Positions 9,810 through 18,625 of a DNA stretch of 64,000 nucleotides are shown one piece after another. Origin of the DNA: Siderastrea siderea (lineage: Eukaryota; Cnidaria; Anthozoa; Scleractinia; Rhizangiidae). The stretch spans positions 72,901,562 to 72,965,561 of the forward strand of contig OZ034969.1 of assembly GCA_964030785.1 (NCBI GenBank), given 5' to 3'. Within the stretch, counting starts at the first letter, position 1, and each line of letters starts with the position of its first letter. The position numbers and the translations under genes were made by a program. The notes under the pieces were generated by a model that saw nothing but the letters and a program-made list of their open reading frames with translations, made no database searches and was not told the DNA's origin.

Positions 9810-10076
9810 TTATATTAGTTTTTCAAGAGTAACGTAATTTATAGCATCAAGTTCATAACAACTTAGACTATTTATGTATCTCACACATTCATTACATATT
9901 GGAGTTTCTAAATAGTCGAGAAACCGTCTAATTCTTCTTCTAACTAGGATATGAGTTGCTGGTAGATAACATTCTTTACATACCAAAATGTCGTATTTTT
10001 TGTCTATTTCATTACTCATTGCTTCTACTTCTCGTCCCAGACTATTGATTTTTCTCATTGTTTTTTCTGATTTCAT
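9810..10076 (-). CDS. Small zinc-binding protein of unknown function
   Basis: This 88-residue protein has two CxxC pairs (CKEC near residue 35 and CNEC near residue 66) that could bind one zinc ion, after a short helical, charged N-terminus. I do not recognise the family. It is flanked on both sides by the conserved intergenic cassette and has the CTATAG early motif directly before its ATG, so it is probably an early gene. No counterpart exists in the visible part of element A. Confidence 0.65.
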   Translation of the reverse strand: MKSEKTMRKINSLGREVEAMSNEIDKKYDILVCKECYLPATHILVRRRIRRFLDYLETPICNECVRYINSLSCYELDAINYVTLEKLI

Positions 10077-10090
10077 TATATATACTATAG
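10077..10090 (-). promoter_or_regulatory. Early-type promoter motif
   Basis: On the - strand CTATAGTATATATA directly precedes the ATG at 10076. Confidence 0.6.
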
Positions 10091-10118
10091 TAAAGATATT
10101 TTTTTAAGTGTCTATAAT

Positions 10119-10180
10119 TAGTGCGTTCAAATTTTGTCGAGAATTCAAATGATCTGCGATTGGATCCTTCGAACTGTATG
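10119..10180 (-). promoter_or_regulatory. Conserved intergenic cassette
   Basis: On the - strand this reads AGTTCGAAGGATCC, a spacer, GATCATTTGAATTCTCGAC, then TTTGAACGCA. It is the copy most similar to the one in element A at 1804-1866. Confidence 0.7.
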
Positions 10181-10193
10181 ATGTTGAAGATTA

Positions 10194-10712
10194 TTATGCT
10201 AACATATGGTATAGGATGTCTTCAACCTGCTTGCGATCAGTTGTAGCTCGTAGTATTATATTGCTGAAATTATTAGTATCGCGTATGACGTACTGTGATT
10301 TATTTTTTTGAATCGTGACGCCACTGTATCGTTCATCAATAAATTCGGGATATCTTTTTCCAGCTGCTTTTTCGTCAAGCGTATCTAAGAGTTGGTTGAT
10401 ATATAGTTTTACTGACATATCAATTTGTTGTTTGTTAGTGTTATTGTCTTTTGCAGTTGATTTAGGCTTTTTTTCTGTTGGTTTAGGCTTTTTTTCCAAT
10501 GATTTGCTCTTTTTCACAGTTTGTTTGGTTTTCTTCACTTTATTCTTTTTAAGTAAGTGTAGGAAGTGTTGATAATTTTTTAGTATGACGTTTTCTACAT
10601 CAGCTCGCCTTAATTTTGAAACTTGGAAACCCTTTTTCACGGCGATGACCTCCTTTTTTAATTCCTTTACGGTGAAGTTTTTTAGATGATTTTTTAATTG
10701 TTGATTTACCAT
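10194..10712 (-). CDS. Lysine-rich protein with SAP-like N-terminus
   Basis: This is a 172-residue protein. Residues about 8-45 (FTVKELKKEV...LRRADVENVILKN) resemble a SAP-type DNA-binding helix pair. A Lys/Pro/Ser-rich linker of repeated KKPKPTEKKPKST-like units follows, and residues about 95-172 form a mixed alpha/beta C-terminal part (YINQLLDTLDEKAAGKRYPEFIDERYSG region). This suggests a DNA-binding structural or regulatory protein, but I cannot name it. It is preceded by a TATATATATATG leader without the CTATAG box. Confidence 0.6.
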   Translation of the reverse strand: MVNQQLKNHLKNFTVKELKKEVIAVKKGFQVSKLRRADVENVILKNYQHFLHLLKKNKVKKTKQTVKKSKSLEKKPKPTEKKPKSTAKDNNTNKQQIDMSVKLYINQLLDTLDEKAAGKRYPEFIDERYSGVTIQKNKSQYVIRDTNNFSNIILRATTDRKQVEDILYHMLA

Positions 10713-10772
10713 ATATATATATATGTATATATTTATGTATGGGAAAAATCTTTAATTATGTACGTATGATAT

Positions 10773-11236
10773 TTATAATTCATGTATCTTCGCACGATAT
10801 TCTAATAGGTTTGGTAAATCACCAACCTTTAACCCATAGTTATAAGGGTAAAAACCATTCTCATGTAACCACTTAGCCTTATTCATTTTTTTTCTAATAA
10901 TAGGATCATCTAGGGCTTCTGTCACTGTTGTATTTATATAATATTCTAGTTTTACGATACCATTTCGAAATGTTAACAAATTTTTTCTGATACTACTCAA
11001 TACTAATCCATTTTCCTGAGCTGTATTTTTTAGAGTGTTTATAAATGCTTCTCTATCCTTGCTTTTTTCATACCCGGGCATGCCTTGTTCATAATGTGAC
11101 ATCTTAGGTAGACTATCAATGAATATAAAGTGATTGAATTTCTTATATACTGGGTCATTAGTTGGTTTAAAATCCCATCCAGCACCAAAGTATACCAGAG
11201 TATGACCCTCAGTATTTTATTATGTTGATTTTTCAT
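10773..11236 (-). pseudogene. Frameshifted gene of unknown family (Rossmann-like GAG motif)
   Basis: The ATG at 11236 sits directly behind an early-type CTATAG promoter, but its frame leaves the conserved-looking one after about eight codons. The other frame, open from about 11210 to 10773, contains LVYFGAGWDF and FIFIDSLP, a beta-strand/GxG loop/beta-strand pattern reminiscent of a nucleotide-binding Rossmann fold, and ends with a 109-residue stretch starting MSHYEQ at 11102. A single-base indel near 11210-11218 would connect start and body. The shorter 11102 start is the alternative. The product is unknown. Confidence 0.5.
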
Positions 11237-11254
11237 TATATATATATACTATAG
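11237..11254 (-). promoter_or_regulatory. Early-type promoter motif
   Basis: On the - strand CTATAGTATATATATATA directly abuts the ATG at 11236. Confidence 0.6.
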
Positions 11255-11281
11255 ATTTTTTATTTTTAAGTGTCTTCAATT

Positions 11282-11342
11282 AGTGCGTTTAAATGGGGTT
11301 ATAATTCAAATGATCCAAAGCATGGATCCTTAGAACTATATT
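11282..11342 (-). promoter_or_regulatory. Conserved intergenic cassette (diverged)
   Basis: On the - strand this reads AGTTCTAAGGATCC, a spacer, GGATCATTTGAATTATAAC, then TTTAAACGCA. It is the most diverged of the four copies and lies between the zinc protein gene and the early promoter at 11237. Confidence 0.65.
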
Positions 11343-11350
11343 GAAAGAAT

Positions 11351-11605
11351 TTATTTTTTGTGTATTATGTCAATTATTTTTCTCCATGATATTGATGCAA
11401 TGCTATTTTTTCGGTGCTTTATCGTCTTCAAATGACAATGCTTGCCAGCCAGTGTATAGTTACGACCTGTTTTACAAATATCACAATACCATTCTTTGTC
11501 TAGCATGTACTTCGATTTTTGTCGTCTTAAAGCATCCTTCCTCTCTTCTTCAGTTGAATACTTTGGTGGTCTACCTCGACCTCTCTTAACATTCTGATTT
11601 TCCAT
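11351..11605 (-). CDS. AT-hook / zinc-binding small protein (element B)
   Basis: This 84-residue orthologue of the protein at 1527-1787 has the same GRGRPPKY AT-hook-like start and the CDIC...H...H zinc-type residues. Its conservation and position are the same in both elements, but here the BRO-N gene that precedes it in A is absent. It probably binds DNA. Confidence 0.75.
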   Translation of the reverse strand: MENQNVKRGRGRPPKYSTEEERKDALRRQKSKYMLDKEWYCDICKTGRNYTLAGKHCHLKTIKHRKNSIASISWRKIIDIIHKK

Positions 11606-11651
11606 ATATATATTAATACTATATATATATTTTTAAATAGATTAGGTGTGT

Positions 11652-11726
11652 TTAAACCCATTCACCAGAGAAGATGATAGCTCTATGTCTTAATAAATCG
11701 AAATCTCTACCAGTTACTACATTCAT
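11652..11726 (-). pseudogene. Deletion relic of the DUF5754-like gene
   Basis: A 24-codon frame starts like the 98-residue protein of element A (MNVVTGRDFDLLRHRAI against MNTVTGKDFNLLKHRAI) and then jumps to DNA matching the 3' end of that gene (tctggtgaat). About 220 bp are missing. The deletion joins two places that share a short AGAGC/GGAGC-ATC sequence, consistent with microhomology-mediated loss. Confidence 0.75.
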
Positions 11727-11736
11727 ATAATATATG

Positions 11737-12558
11737 TTATACTGTTTGTAAATCCTTGAAAGATATCCAACTGTTAAATTCATCACTATACCCCTTCCAC
11801 TTAACTAAAGCTTGTTTCTTCTTATAATCCCTCCGAATGACTTTATCAATTCTGAATACCTTTTGTTCAGCTTTCAGTAATTCAGGTTCATAAAAACTCC
11901 CTTGAATGTCTTCACCTCTGAGATCCTTTAGTTTGTATGTGATTGGATTGGTATGTTGTATTTCATCAATTGTAAACAGTTCTTCTGTCCAGTTTGGAGT
12001 ATACCCTTTATCGAATACATTTCGTTTGTACTTACTTATTCTAACATCATCACCAGCTTTGAATTTCGGTTTAGATGATACTTGCTCCAAATTACCATAC
12101 AGATTAAAGTAAACAGTCCCTTCATTCTTCTTTTTACTGGCTTCTATGGGTGTCATTTTGATAGAGCTATGTTTAGTGTTGTTATATTGTTTCACTAATT
12201 TGGGTAACATGTCTAAATACTGTGTATTGCCTTGGATAGTAAACTGCTTCCACATCTTGGTTTTAATTGTTCGATTCCATCGTTCGCATATGCTACTTTT
12301 CTCTTCATTTTCGGTTGAGTATAGTGTTATACCATTCTTATCAAGTAGTTCTTTAACATGTTTGTTGTAATACTCTTTGCCTTTGTCTGTCCAAAGATAT
12401 TGTGATTTTCTACCTTCTTTGAAGATTGTTTTAAAAGCATTCATAACCGTTTCACCCTTTTTATCTTTTAATGGGACGATCCAACCATATTTAGAGAATA
12501 CATCTAAAACCATCAGAAGGTATCTGTAGCCAGCATTCCATCGACTGAACTGTTGCAT
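11737..12558 (-). CDS. Polinton integrase (DDE) with C-terminal chromodomain
   Basis: These 273 residues show the retroviral-type rve core: D19 in MVLDVFSKYGW, D58 in LWTDKGKEY and E92 in SSICERWNRT. After a linker (SKPKFKAGDDVRISKY, an SH3-like integrase C-terminal domain) a chromodomain follows at about 233-273 (RIDKVIRRDY, LVKWKGYS). The open frame continues upstream of this ATG to about 12690, where RRRVIVNHIDEI and SDLVEM fit an integrase but no ATG is seen, and it overlaps the end of the PLA2-like gene. The true start is therefore uncertain, and the N-terminal zinc domain may be missing. The enzyme inserts the element and makes 6-bp target duplications in this family. Confidence 0.9.
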   Translation of the reverse strand: MQQFSRWNAGYRYLLMVLDVFSKYGWIVPLKDKKGETVMNAFKTIFKEGRKSQYLWTDKGKEYYNKHVKELLDKNGITLYSTENEEKSSICERWNRTIKTKMWKQFTIQGNTQYLDMLPKLVKQYNNTKHSSIKMTPIEASKKKNEGTVYFNLYGNLEQVSSKPKFKAGDDVRISKYKRNVFDKGYTPNWTEELFTIDEIQHTNPITYKLKDLRGEDIQGSFYEPELLKAEQKVFRIDKVIRRDYKKKQALVKWKGYSDEFNSWISFKDLQTV

Positions 12559-12653
12559 CTCAACAAGATCAGAGCAGCATATTTCGTCAATATGATTTAC
12601 AATAACACGCCGCCGGGTGAAGTTACGCTTTATCGGTTTATGTAATTCATCAG

Positions 12654-13175
12654 CTAATTTTTCTTTCCAGTTTTCTTCACTCGACGGCCTTTTCCGTTTT
12701 TTGTCTTCCTTTGTTTTACACCGAGACCTAGTTTCTGCTTCGTGTTAATCATATTTCTAGCCAGCCAATGTCCCCATTGTCTTTCATTGTAAGGCACGCT
12801 GTCTAATTCTTTCACCATTTTTCTATCAGCTTTATTCTTGCATTTTTTGTCATCCTTGCAAACCGAATAATCGACGTCGTGTTGCATTGCTATTGCATCC
12901 GTTTTACCAGTCGGTTGGTCATAGATTTCCAATATCTCACCAGTCACTGGATCATACTCTAACTGCTTATCGAGAGGGTTGTATGGCCCAGTGTATTTAT
13001 GACCAGGCAAAGTCCATCCTCCCTTTGGTTTAGGCAGCCTTCCGATGGCTTTATGTATATCAATGCCTGATCCTCTATAGTAATCAACGTTATCTTTGAC
13101 ACCTTTGAATGCTTGGCCTGCTAAAATCCTTCCTAGAGCAGCAAAACTAGGAGCAGGTGTTACAAAATTACTCAT
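12654..13175 (-). CDS. PLA2-like capsid-associated protein
   Basis: This 173-residue protein has residues 61-68 (YTGPYNPL) resembling the calcium-binding loop of the parvovirus VP1 phospholipase A2 domain. DAIAMQHDVDYSVC at 93-106 contains the catalytic-type HD pair (H99-D100) and a following Tyr. The C-terminus is strongly basic. PLA2-like domains occur in adintoviruses and Polintons and are thought to help virions leave endosomes. The gene lies between integrase and the other virion genes on the same strand. Activity is not shown. Confidence 0.7.
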   Translation of the reverse strand: MSNFVTPAPSFAALGRILAGQAFKGVKDNVDYYRGSGIDIHKAIGRLPKPKGGWTLPGHKYTGPYNPLDKQLEYDPVTGEILEIYDQPTGKTDAIAMQHDVDYSVCKDDKKCKNKADRKMVKELDSVPYNERQWGHWLARNMINTKQKLGLGVKQRKTKNGKGRRVKKTGKKN

Positions 13176-13216
13176 AATATAAGCAGCTTTATCTACTGCT
13201 GTTGGCTTACGTCTGA

Positions 13217-13414
13217 TTAAAGCACCACCTTTTTGCCCGCCCTTTTGAGACGGGCCAACCCGTTTCCCGCCTGTTTAACGAATTTCGTTTTTGTAATACC
13301 ACATTCAGCACATTGGCATTTCATCATCATCCGCCCGTTTTTGGTTTTTACATATTGTTCACTCAAAGGTACACATAGAGTCTGTTTCTTCTGTTTCACA
13401 CAATAAGATTTCAT
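13217..13414 (-). CDS. Small Cys-rich basic protein (DUF5679-like)
   Basis: This 65-residue protein has an N-terminal YCVKQKKQT, a central CQCAECG zinc-type motif and a basic tail. It resembles small DUF5679-type proteins found in NCLDV and Polinton-like genomes. A late-type motif (ATCTAATCTAATC) lies just upstream of its ATG, so it may be a late, possibly DNA-condensing protein; that role is inference. Confidence 0.65.
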   Translation of the reverse strand: MKSYCVKQKKQTLCVPLSEQYVKTKNGRMMMKCQCAECGITKTKFVKQAGNGLARLKRAGKKVVL

Positions 13415-13424
13415 ATATTATATG

Positions 13425-13440
13425 ATTAGATTAGATTAAG
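13425..13440 (-). promoter_or_regulatory. Late-type motif TTAATCTAATCTAATC
   Basis: Two overlapping TCTAAT units lie about 10-25 bases before the ATG at 13414 on the - strand. Similar motifs precede the other virion genes. Confidence 0.6.
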
Positions 13441-14296
13441 GTTCAATATATACGTTTTCATATTTACCAGTTTTTGGATTTTTCACCAAACGCATGACAG
13501 TACCCTTCTTTGGTTTAGTCCAGAATTTCTTGCTTGTTATACCTGTAGGTCCGGTGAAAGCATTTTTTACTATTTCTCCACTCCAATATCGATCAAATAC
13601 ATGGTTGGTTGATGGCATTATTTTTCGAACAGCCTTTTCAGCCAATTCTGCAGCTTTCAAGGCTTTACCTAATGGATTTTCACCTCCTTGCTGATTTTTG
13701 AAATAATTAATTATGAAACTATGATTGACTGATTTATCATTTGGATCAAAATTGGAATTATGAATAACATTGAGCAAAGGAACATTTTTTTGTCTTTCTG
13801 ATAAATAGTACAAGACCCAGTAACCACATAAAACACTATCACGTTCTTGGATCTCATCTCCTGAATAAAATATTTGTTTTCCACTTGTTGATAGATATTT
13901 TTGAACATCTGATGGCATTATTAACCCGAAAGAGTCAAAGTATTCGGCATGATATTCGTCGATATTTCTGTATGCAACCCAATGAGTACCAGGGCCTATT
14001 CGTGAATCCAGATTTATTATACCACATTCTTTTTCATTCATACGTTCAGGAAGATTATCTCTCGAATACACACCTCTGAAATGTTTTATTCCCAGTTGTT
14101 TTACCCAATTCAACGGATCGAAATTACTCAATGGTTTGTTTATGAATTTTACAGAAGTGCTCCTAGCAAAGGGATTCCGTTGAATGGACTGTTTTTTCCC
14201 AGAAGTAGACCTTTGCCCTTTTTTTGAGCTTTTTTTGGGATCTTTTTTTTTGGTGCCTTTTTTTTTGGGAATCCAAATCCGATAGGATTTTCCCAT
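13436..14296 (-). CDS. Adenain-like maturation cysteine protease
   Basis: The 286-residue frame has a catalytic arrangement fitting the adenovirus-type (C5/Ulp1-like) protease: H105 in GTHWVAY, D121 in YFDSFG and C157 in SVLCGYWVLYYL, with a Gln-containing IQERDS just before the Cys. The protease cleaves capsid precursors in related viruses. The first ~50 residues are Lys-rich and are encoded within a 148-bp overlap with the pX-like gene; no other ATG lies between 14296 and the core. Either this ATG is used or the protein is reached from the upstream frame by frameshifting. Confidence 0.88.
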   Translation of the reverse strand: MGKSYRIWIPKKKGTKKKDPKKSSKKGQRSTSGKKQSIQRNPFARSTSVKFINKPLSNFDPLNWVKQLGIKHFRGVYSRDNLPERMNEKECGIINLDSRIGPGTHWVAYRNIDEYHAEYFDSFGLIMPSDVQKYLSTSGKQIFYSGDEIQERDSVLCGYWVLYYLSERQKNVPLLNVIHNSNFDPNDKSVNHSFIINYFKNQQGGENPLGKALKAAELAEKAVRKIMPSTNHVFDRYWSGEIVKNAFTGPTGITSKKFWTKPKKGTVMRLVKNPKTGKYENVYIEP

Positions 14297-15081
14297 GTAC
14301 CAATAAATGGAGGGCTTCTGTAATCCATTGGAAGACTCATGTAATTCATCGGAAGAACCAATCCTCCATCTTTTGTTGATAATGTGGAGCTTTGTTCCAT
14401 TTTTGGTGTTTGGGACTTTTGTATTTTTGGTACATGAACATTAGCTGCTCGTCTTAACCTTTTTTCATCAACCTGCAATCCACTTCCTGTCAAAGCATTC
14501 AACAACAATGGAACACCGATAGAAGCCAAAAGGGTACCAAGAAACCCCCCAGACTGTTTTTTTGTTGGTTTAACAATGAGTTGACCTCCAGTGTGAAGAG
14601 CTGATACGATTTGTTCTTTCTGCTTTTTTGTCAATAGATCCTTATGCTTGATCAGTTGATCGATTTTATTTTGCGGAATCAAAAAACCACCTGATTGACC
14701 CTTTCCAAATATCTTGTCAACACCTAGACTTGCCAAACCAGATAGAGCACCAGTAGCTAAAGCCGGTAAAGCTTTCGAAGCAGCCTTAGTTGCATAAGGA
14801 AGGGCTTTCGCACCAAGTGTCAATAATGAACTCCATAGAGAACCACCATGCTGTACGAGATGTCTGATCTGAGTTTTACTAATTTTCAAATCAACTCCGG
14901 TTTTATTTTTCATGGCTTTTTGTATACGTTTCAATTGTGTTCTGGTTAGCATCAATTCATCATGACCAGCCAAATCACTTTTTGTCAATCGTATTGTTAT
15001 CGCTGATTTATTTGACAAAGCCTTTGCTAGTTTTTCTCTCTGTCCAGCAGATAATTTCACTCCATATTTAATATATGACAT
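14149..15081 (-). CDS. pX/pVI-like minor virion protein
   Basis: The 310-residue protein has an N-terminal helical domain (about 1-75). A glycine/alanine-rich amphipathic region (LLTLGAKALPYATKAASKALPALATGALSG) and QSGGFL motifs follow, twice, the second before a hydrophobic LLASIGVPLLLNALTG helix. The C-terminus is basic with PKKKAPKKK-type repeats. This matches the adenovirus pX/pVI-like membrane-active minor proteins seen in Polintons. QSGGF sites could be protease processing points. Two TTTAATCTAAC late-type motifs lie upstream. Confidence 0.7.
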   Translation of the reverse strand: MSYIKYGVKLSAGQREKLAKALSNKSAITIRLTKSDLAGHDELMLTRTQLKRIQKAMKNKTGVDLKISKTQIRHLVQHGGSLWSSLLTLGAKALPYATKAASKALPALATGALSGLASLGVDKIFGKGQSGGFLIPQNKIDQLIKHKDLLTKKQKEQIVSALHTGGQLIVKPTKKQSGGFLGTLLASIGVPLLLNALTGSGLQVDEKRLRRAANVHVPKIQKSQTPKMEQSSTLSTKDGGLVLPMNYMSLPMDYRSPPFIGTWENPIGFGFPKKKAPKKKIPKKAQKKGKGLLLGKNSPFNGIPLLGALL

Positions 15082-15099
15082 ATCTTGTATATGATATAT

Positions 15100-15130
15100 G
15101 TTAGATTAAATAATTATTGTTAGATTAAAT
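15100..15130 (-). promoter_or_regulatory. Two late-type motifs before the pX-like gene
   Basis: On the - strand TTTAATCTAAC occurs twice, at 15100-15110 and 15119-15130, about 20 and 40 bases before the ATG at 15081. Confidence 0.55.
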
Positions 15131-15143
15131 AGTTTTTGTTGAT

Positions 15144-16001
15144 TTATCGGAAAAGCAGTTTTCCGTTCTGTTGAACCAGTTCGGCTTCCTGTTCATACAA
15201 AGTAAGGGCGTAGACTGAATAGGCTGTAGCTGTTGTCCCTGAAAGCTCATAACGGAAAGTCAATTTTGTTGTACCGTCTCGAATATCTGCTTTCTGCTTA
15301 GTGAGATCGAAATAGAGAAAGGGAAACAGTGTTTGGAAGTTGGATATATTAAGAAGTGATCCCTCACTATATTCACCATTCTTGTGAACATATTTCAAAG
15401 CATCTCTGTATACACGACTCAGGTCTGTTGATGGGGTATAATGAATCTCGGGATATTCCTGTCCGTTTCCTACTTCAAGATGACAATTCTGAAGAGTCCT
15501 AGGATCTGTACTGACTGAGAAGGTGTTATATAGAAATGGGTTGCTCGTCTGTACATCAATATCTGCGTCATTGATAATGAAAACAAACACATGTCTAGGC
15601 TTGGACATTCCTGATGATATTTTAAAATGACCAGCTCGCTGTGTTGTTGAATTACTTCTCTCAATGTTTTCACGGAGGTATGACCATTTATACGGTTTCA
15701 GAAATTTGCTCACATATATGCTTTGTCCTTCACTGTTAAATGTGATTCGTGGTACGATCAGTTGCAACTTTGTCAGCACGACTCTACAATTATCAGCTGC
15801 CTGCCAGATCAAATTAGCATCAGATTCAATTTCAATGTTCAATTCCAATCGACCTGATGGCAGTAGATTTCTTTCAAGAGCTTCAAAAAACGAATATCTA
15901 TTAAGAGACAATTCTCTTGTGACTACAACAGACGCTCCGAGAAGCAGTTTCCTTTCAGCAAATCCTTTGTTATAAGCAGCCTGAGCTGGGCGTTCTTCAT
16001 G
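15144..16001 (-). pseudogene. Major capsid protein, C-terminal part (gene split by transposon)
   Basis: About 286 codons contain GFAERKLLLGAS, RYSFFEALERNLLPSGRLEL and ESDANLIWQA, followed by a second beta-rich half. This pattern belongs to the double-jelly-roll major capsid protein of Polintons/adintoviruses. The frame is open into the transposon at 16002, where it continues for 28 meaningless codons. The N-terminal part lies at 21568-21995 on the same strand. Apart from the insertion no stop or frameshift is seen. Confidence 0.88.
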
Positions 16002-16019
16002 CACTACTAGGCAAGCGAC

Positions 16020-16440
16020 ATATGACAAACATATGAGCAACATATGGAAAACATGTAAAAAAGATATGACATATGACAAAAACATATGAAATAGGTACAG
16101 TTTGAAAATTCAAAAATTTTCCAAAAAATTGCAATTTTCTGGGAAACATATGATAAACATATAACACATATGACAGAACATATAAGACATATGACATATA
16201 AGACATATTCTCCAAAACATATGACTTAATATGTGACTCATATGTCAAAAGATTTGATAAAAGTATAAACATATGGCAAACATATAGAACATATGACATT
16301 GACCTTCAATGACAATGCAAACATATGACACCAAATGAGAAACAAGTGACAGTTGTTGGATATCCTGACATCTGAGAAAACAAACATATGACTCATGTGT
16401 GACTCATATGTCAGCAGATTTCCACAACAGCATAACATAT
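16020..16440. repeat. Left subterminal CATATG repeats
   Basis: More than twenty CATATG or ACATATGA words occur in about 420 bp, several as ACATATGACATAT tandem units. Open frames across this stretch are by-products of the repeat. Confidence 0.75.
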
Positions 16441-17614
16441 GATATTAACATGTATTTAGCACCTGACATTATAAATTACACTGAATATTGGGTGGAAACC
16501 AGTGAAAAAACCTACCAAAAACCTTCACAAAAGCATGTAACAGAAAATTATCCTGTGAAAAACCTGTGAATTTTGCAGGGCATAAAGATTCGTTTAAAAA
16601 CATTCTCAATTTATTGGGAACTTTCAGGGAAAAAAGCTGTAAAGAATTGACCTGTGAAAAAAGAAAATATGAATTGACTGACAGCGAACCTTTAAAAAAA
16701 AGTGCAAAAAAGCCTGTATTAATCATATAATAATATAGTTTCCAATATTGGTAGGTTCTTGTAGCCGCCGATTTAAAGCTCCATGTACAGAATCAGAATC
16801 ATTTTAAATTCATTATTGAGACCTCATGAAAATCAGCCTTCAGGTTATCTGTGCATCTAACACAGCGCTAAAACTGCACTACATCTTTTAAAACATACAA
16901 TAAAACTGAAAAAATATAATTCTTTTTCAGAAATACATTCAAAGCTTGGTTGGTTTGAGTTCAATATCACTGGACCGACTCTAGCAAAGATAAGCTTAAA
17001 TATATTCAGGATATATCATACTGATATGAATGACTTCACAAAACAGAAATATAAATGAAAGAAAATCTCAGGTCTTTCAAAAAGTTTTTAATATGTTTCT
17101 TTCAGTTGCACAGTCATTTCTTACAGTGTAGTTAGCTAAATTATCTGACTATTATCAAACTACACATCTGAACAAACTATATATATATATGTTAGCTACC
17201 TTGAAAAGTCAGTAAAAGTCCTCAAAAATCTCGGAAAATGGCTTTGCATCCTTCATTTATATCCCTTGCATTTGTTCCTTTTAGTGTTCATGGAACTTAT
17301 CTTTTCCTGCACTGATGTAGAAAAATAGTTTTCTAAGGAAATAACATAACTTTCCAAAAAACGTAATCCAGAAAAGAAATCCGACTTCTGTAAAACGATT
17401 CTGTAAAACAAGAGAAAACGACAGAGAAAACAAGATGGTTGCCAAACACAATTGAGCCTACAGATTTGTGGTCAGCTGACTTATTCTCCTGCAAGGACTG
17501 GACCCGATTGTGAAAAAGGCGGGAAAATTAACCAATGACAAAGCAGCTTTTGCACGGCTGGCAAGTTCTTGTGCAAGGCCAAGGCCTTTTTCAACTTTAT
17601 CGTCTACAACCAGA
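16441..17614. other. Transposon interior without recognisable gene
   Basis: AT-rich unique sequence. I see no coding signal, tandem repeat or RNA gene in it; a (TA)n run lies near 17180. Confidence 0.5.
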
Positions 17615-17652
17615 ATGAAAGTCACTTTTAAAGGTGTTTTTGGTTATAAAAG
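17615..17652 (+). CDS. Possible captured first exon inside the transposon
   Basis: ATG AAA GTC... encodes 12 codons plus two bases (MKVTFKGVFGYK) and ends at AG|GTAAGA, a good splice donor. Its overhang matches the phase of the candidate exon at 18543-18625. The start lies in a locally GC-richer stretch. It may be a host exon captured by the transposon or part of a degraded transposon gene. Confidence 0.3.
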
Positions 17653-18239
17653 GTAAGATTTTATAATTGAAATGTAGCTGAAAAGATTTTCTACCCTGAA
17701 ATTCCTAATAATTCATGTGGAATCTTTCATTAGGTGCTAGTTTGATCAGTTTAATTCCAGTGTAATGTTATAAACAAAGTTTAATCCAGCTTCTCTTTTA
17801 CTAGCTTAAAAGTTTACGATTTAAGCTCAAGTTGTTCTGCTTCATTTACTGGATGGAAAGGTCCAGGTTTATTTTTCTGTCTGCCTGTTTGATTCAAGAA
17901 ACAAGAAGAATGGGCTCACTTAACTATTTAATTATTATCAAAACCTTACACTAAAATGCAAAGCTAAGTCTGGTCAATCTTTTGAATACTGACTAAAAAA
18001 TATTGAAAATGCTGAAGCCAAGCATGGATCATTGCACTGCTGTGCACTGATTGTAAAACTGCTGTGCTGTGCACTTGCAAGTTTAGTACATGTTACTCAT
18101 CGATGTTTTGATTAAAGCAATCAAATTATTGACACTTAAGCCTGGTGTCAGATTACAGTCCTCTTAGCCCTATAGTCATACCTAATTTAAAACTTTCTAT
18201 CTGTTAAACCAAATTGTTTTTTAAAGTTAGCAGACAATT

Positions 18240-18483
18240 GGGACGTTCCATTTTTTATCCGAACCCCCCCCTTAAGGATGGCAAGTTTCTGCACAAAGAG
18301 GGTGGGATTTTAAATCAAAGGAGCCGCCAAAATATTAACCCTTCGGAAATTTTTTACAAAGGTGCCACCAAAAAATGAATCCTTCGGGTGTTTTTCTTTA
18401 AAGGGTGCCGCCAAAACTTTGAGGGGTCGGAATCCTACCATCCTTGGGGGGGGGGGGGGTTCAGATAAAAAATGGAACGACCC
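18240..18483. mobile_element. MITE with GGGACGTTCC inverted ends
   Basis: The left end is GGGACGTTCCATTTTTTATC followed by a C-run; the right end is the inverse with a G-run and GGTCGTTCC-type end. The flanks show ATT on both sides as a likely 3-bp duplication. It is nested in the transposon interior and is non-coding. Confidence 0.65.
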
Positions 18484-18542
18484 ATTGCCATGATGTTAGT
18501 ATATCACTCATATAATATTTAATATTATGTAAACTCTCACAG

Positions 18543-18625
18543 GGATTGGAAGTCTTATGAAGATGTTAAAAATAGCCTGTTTGCAGTTTGGAACAAGGTA
18601 GAGTCAATCCAATTTGACAATGAAT
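18543..18625 (+). CDS. Possible captured second exon inside the transposon
   Basis: After the acceptor CTCTCACAG, 27 codons (DWKSYEDVKNSL, then FAVWNKVESIQFDNE) are read in the phase left by 17652, up to a consensus donor T|GTGAGTAAT. The product is unknown. Without that donor the frame stops two codons later. Confidence 0.3.

Noticed and set aside
15997..16438. Several overlapping ORFs rich in Tyr, Met and His
   Set aside because: They are by-products of CATATG repeats at the transposon end.
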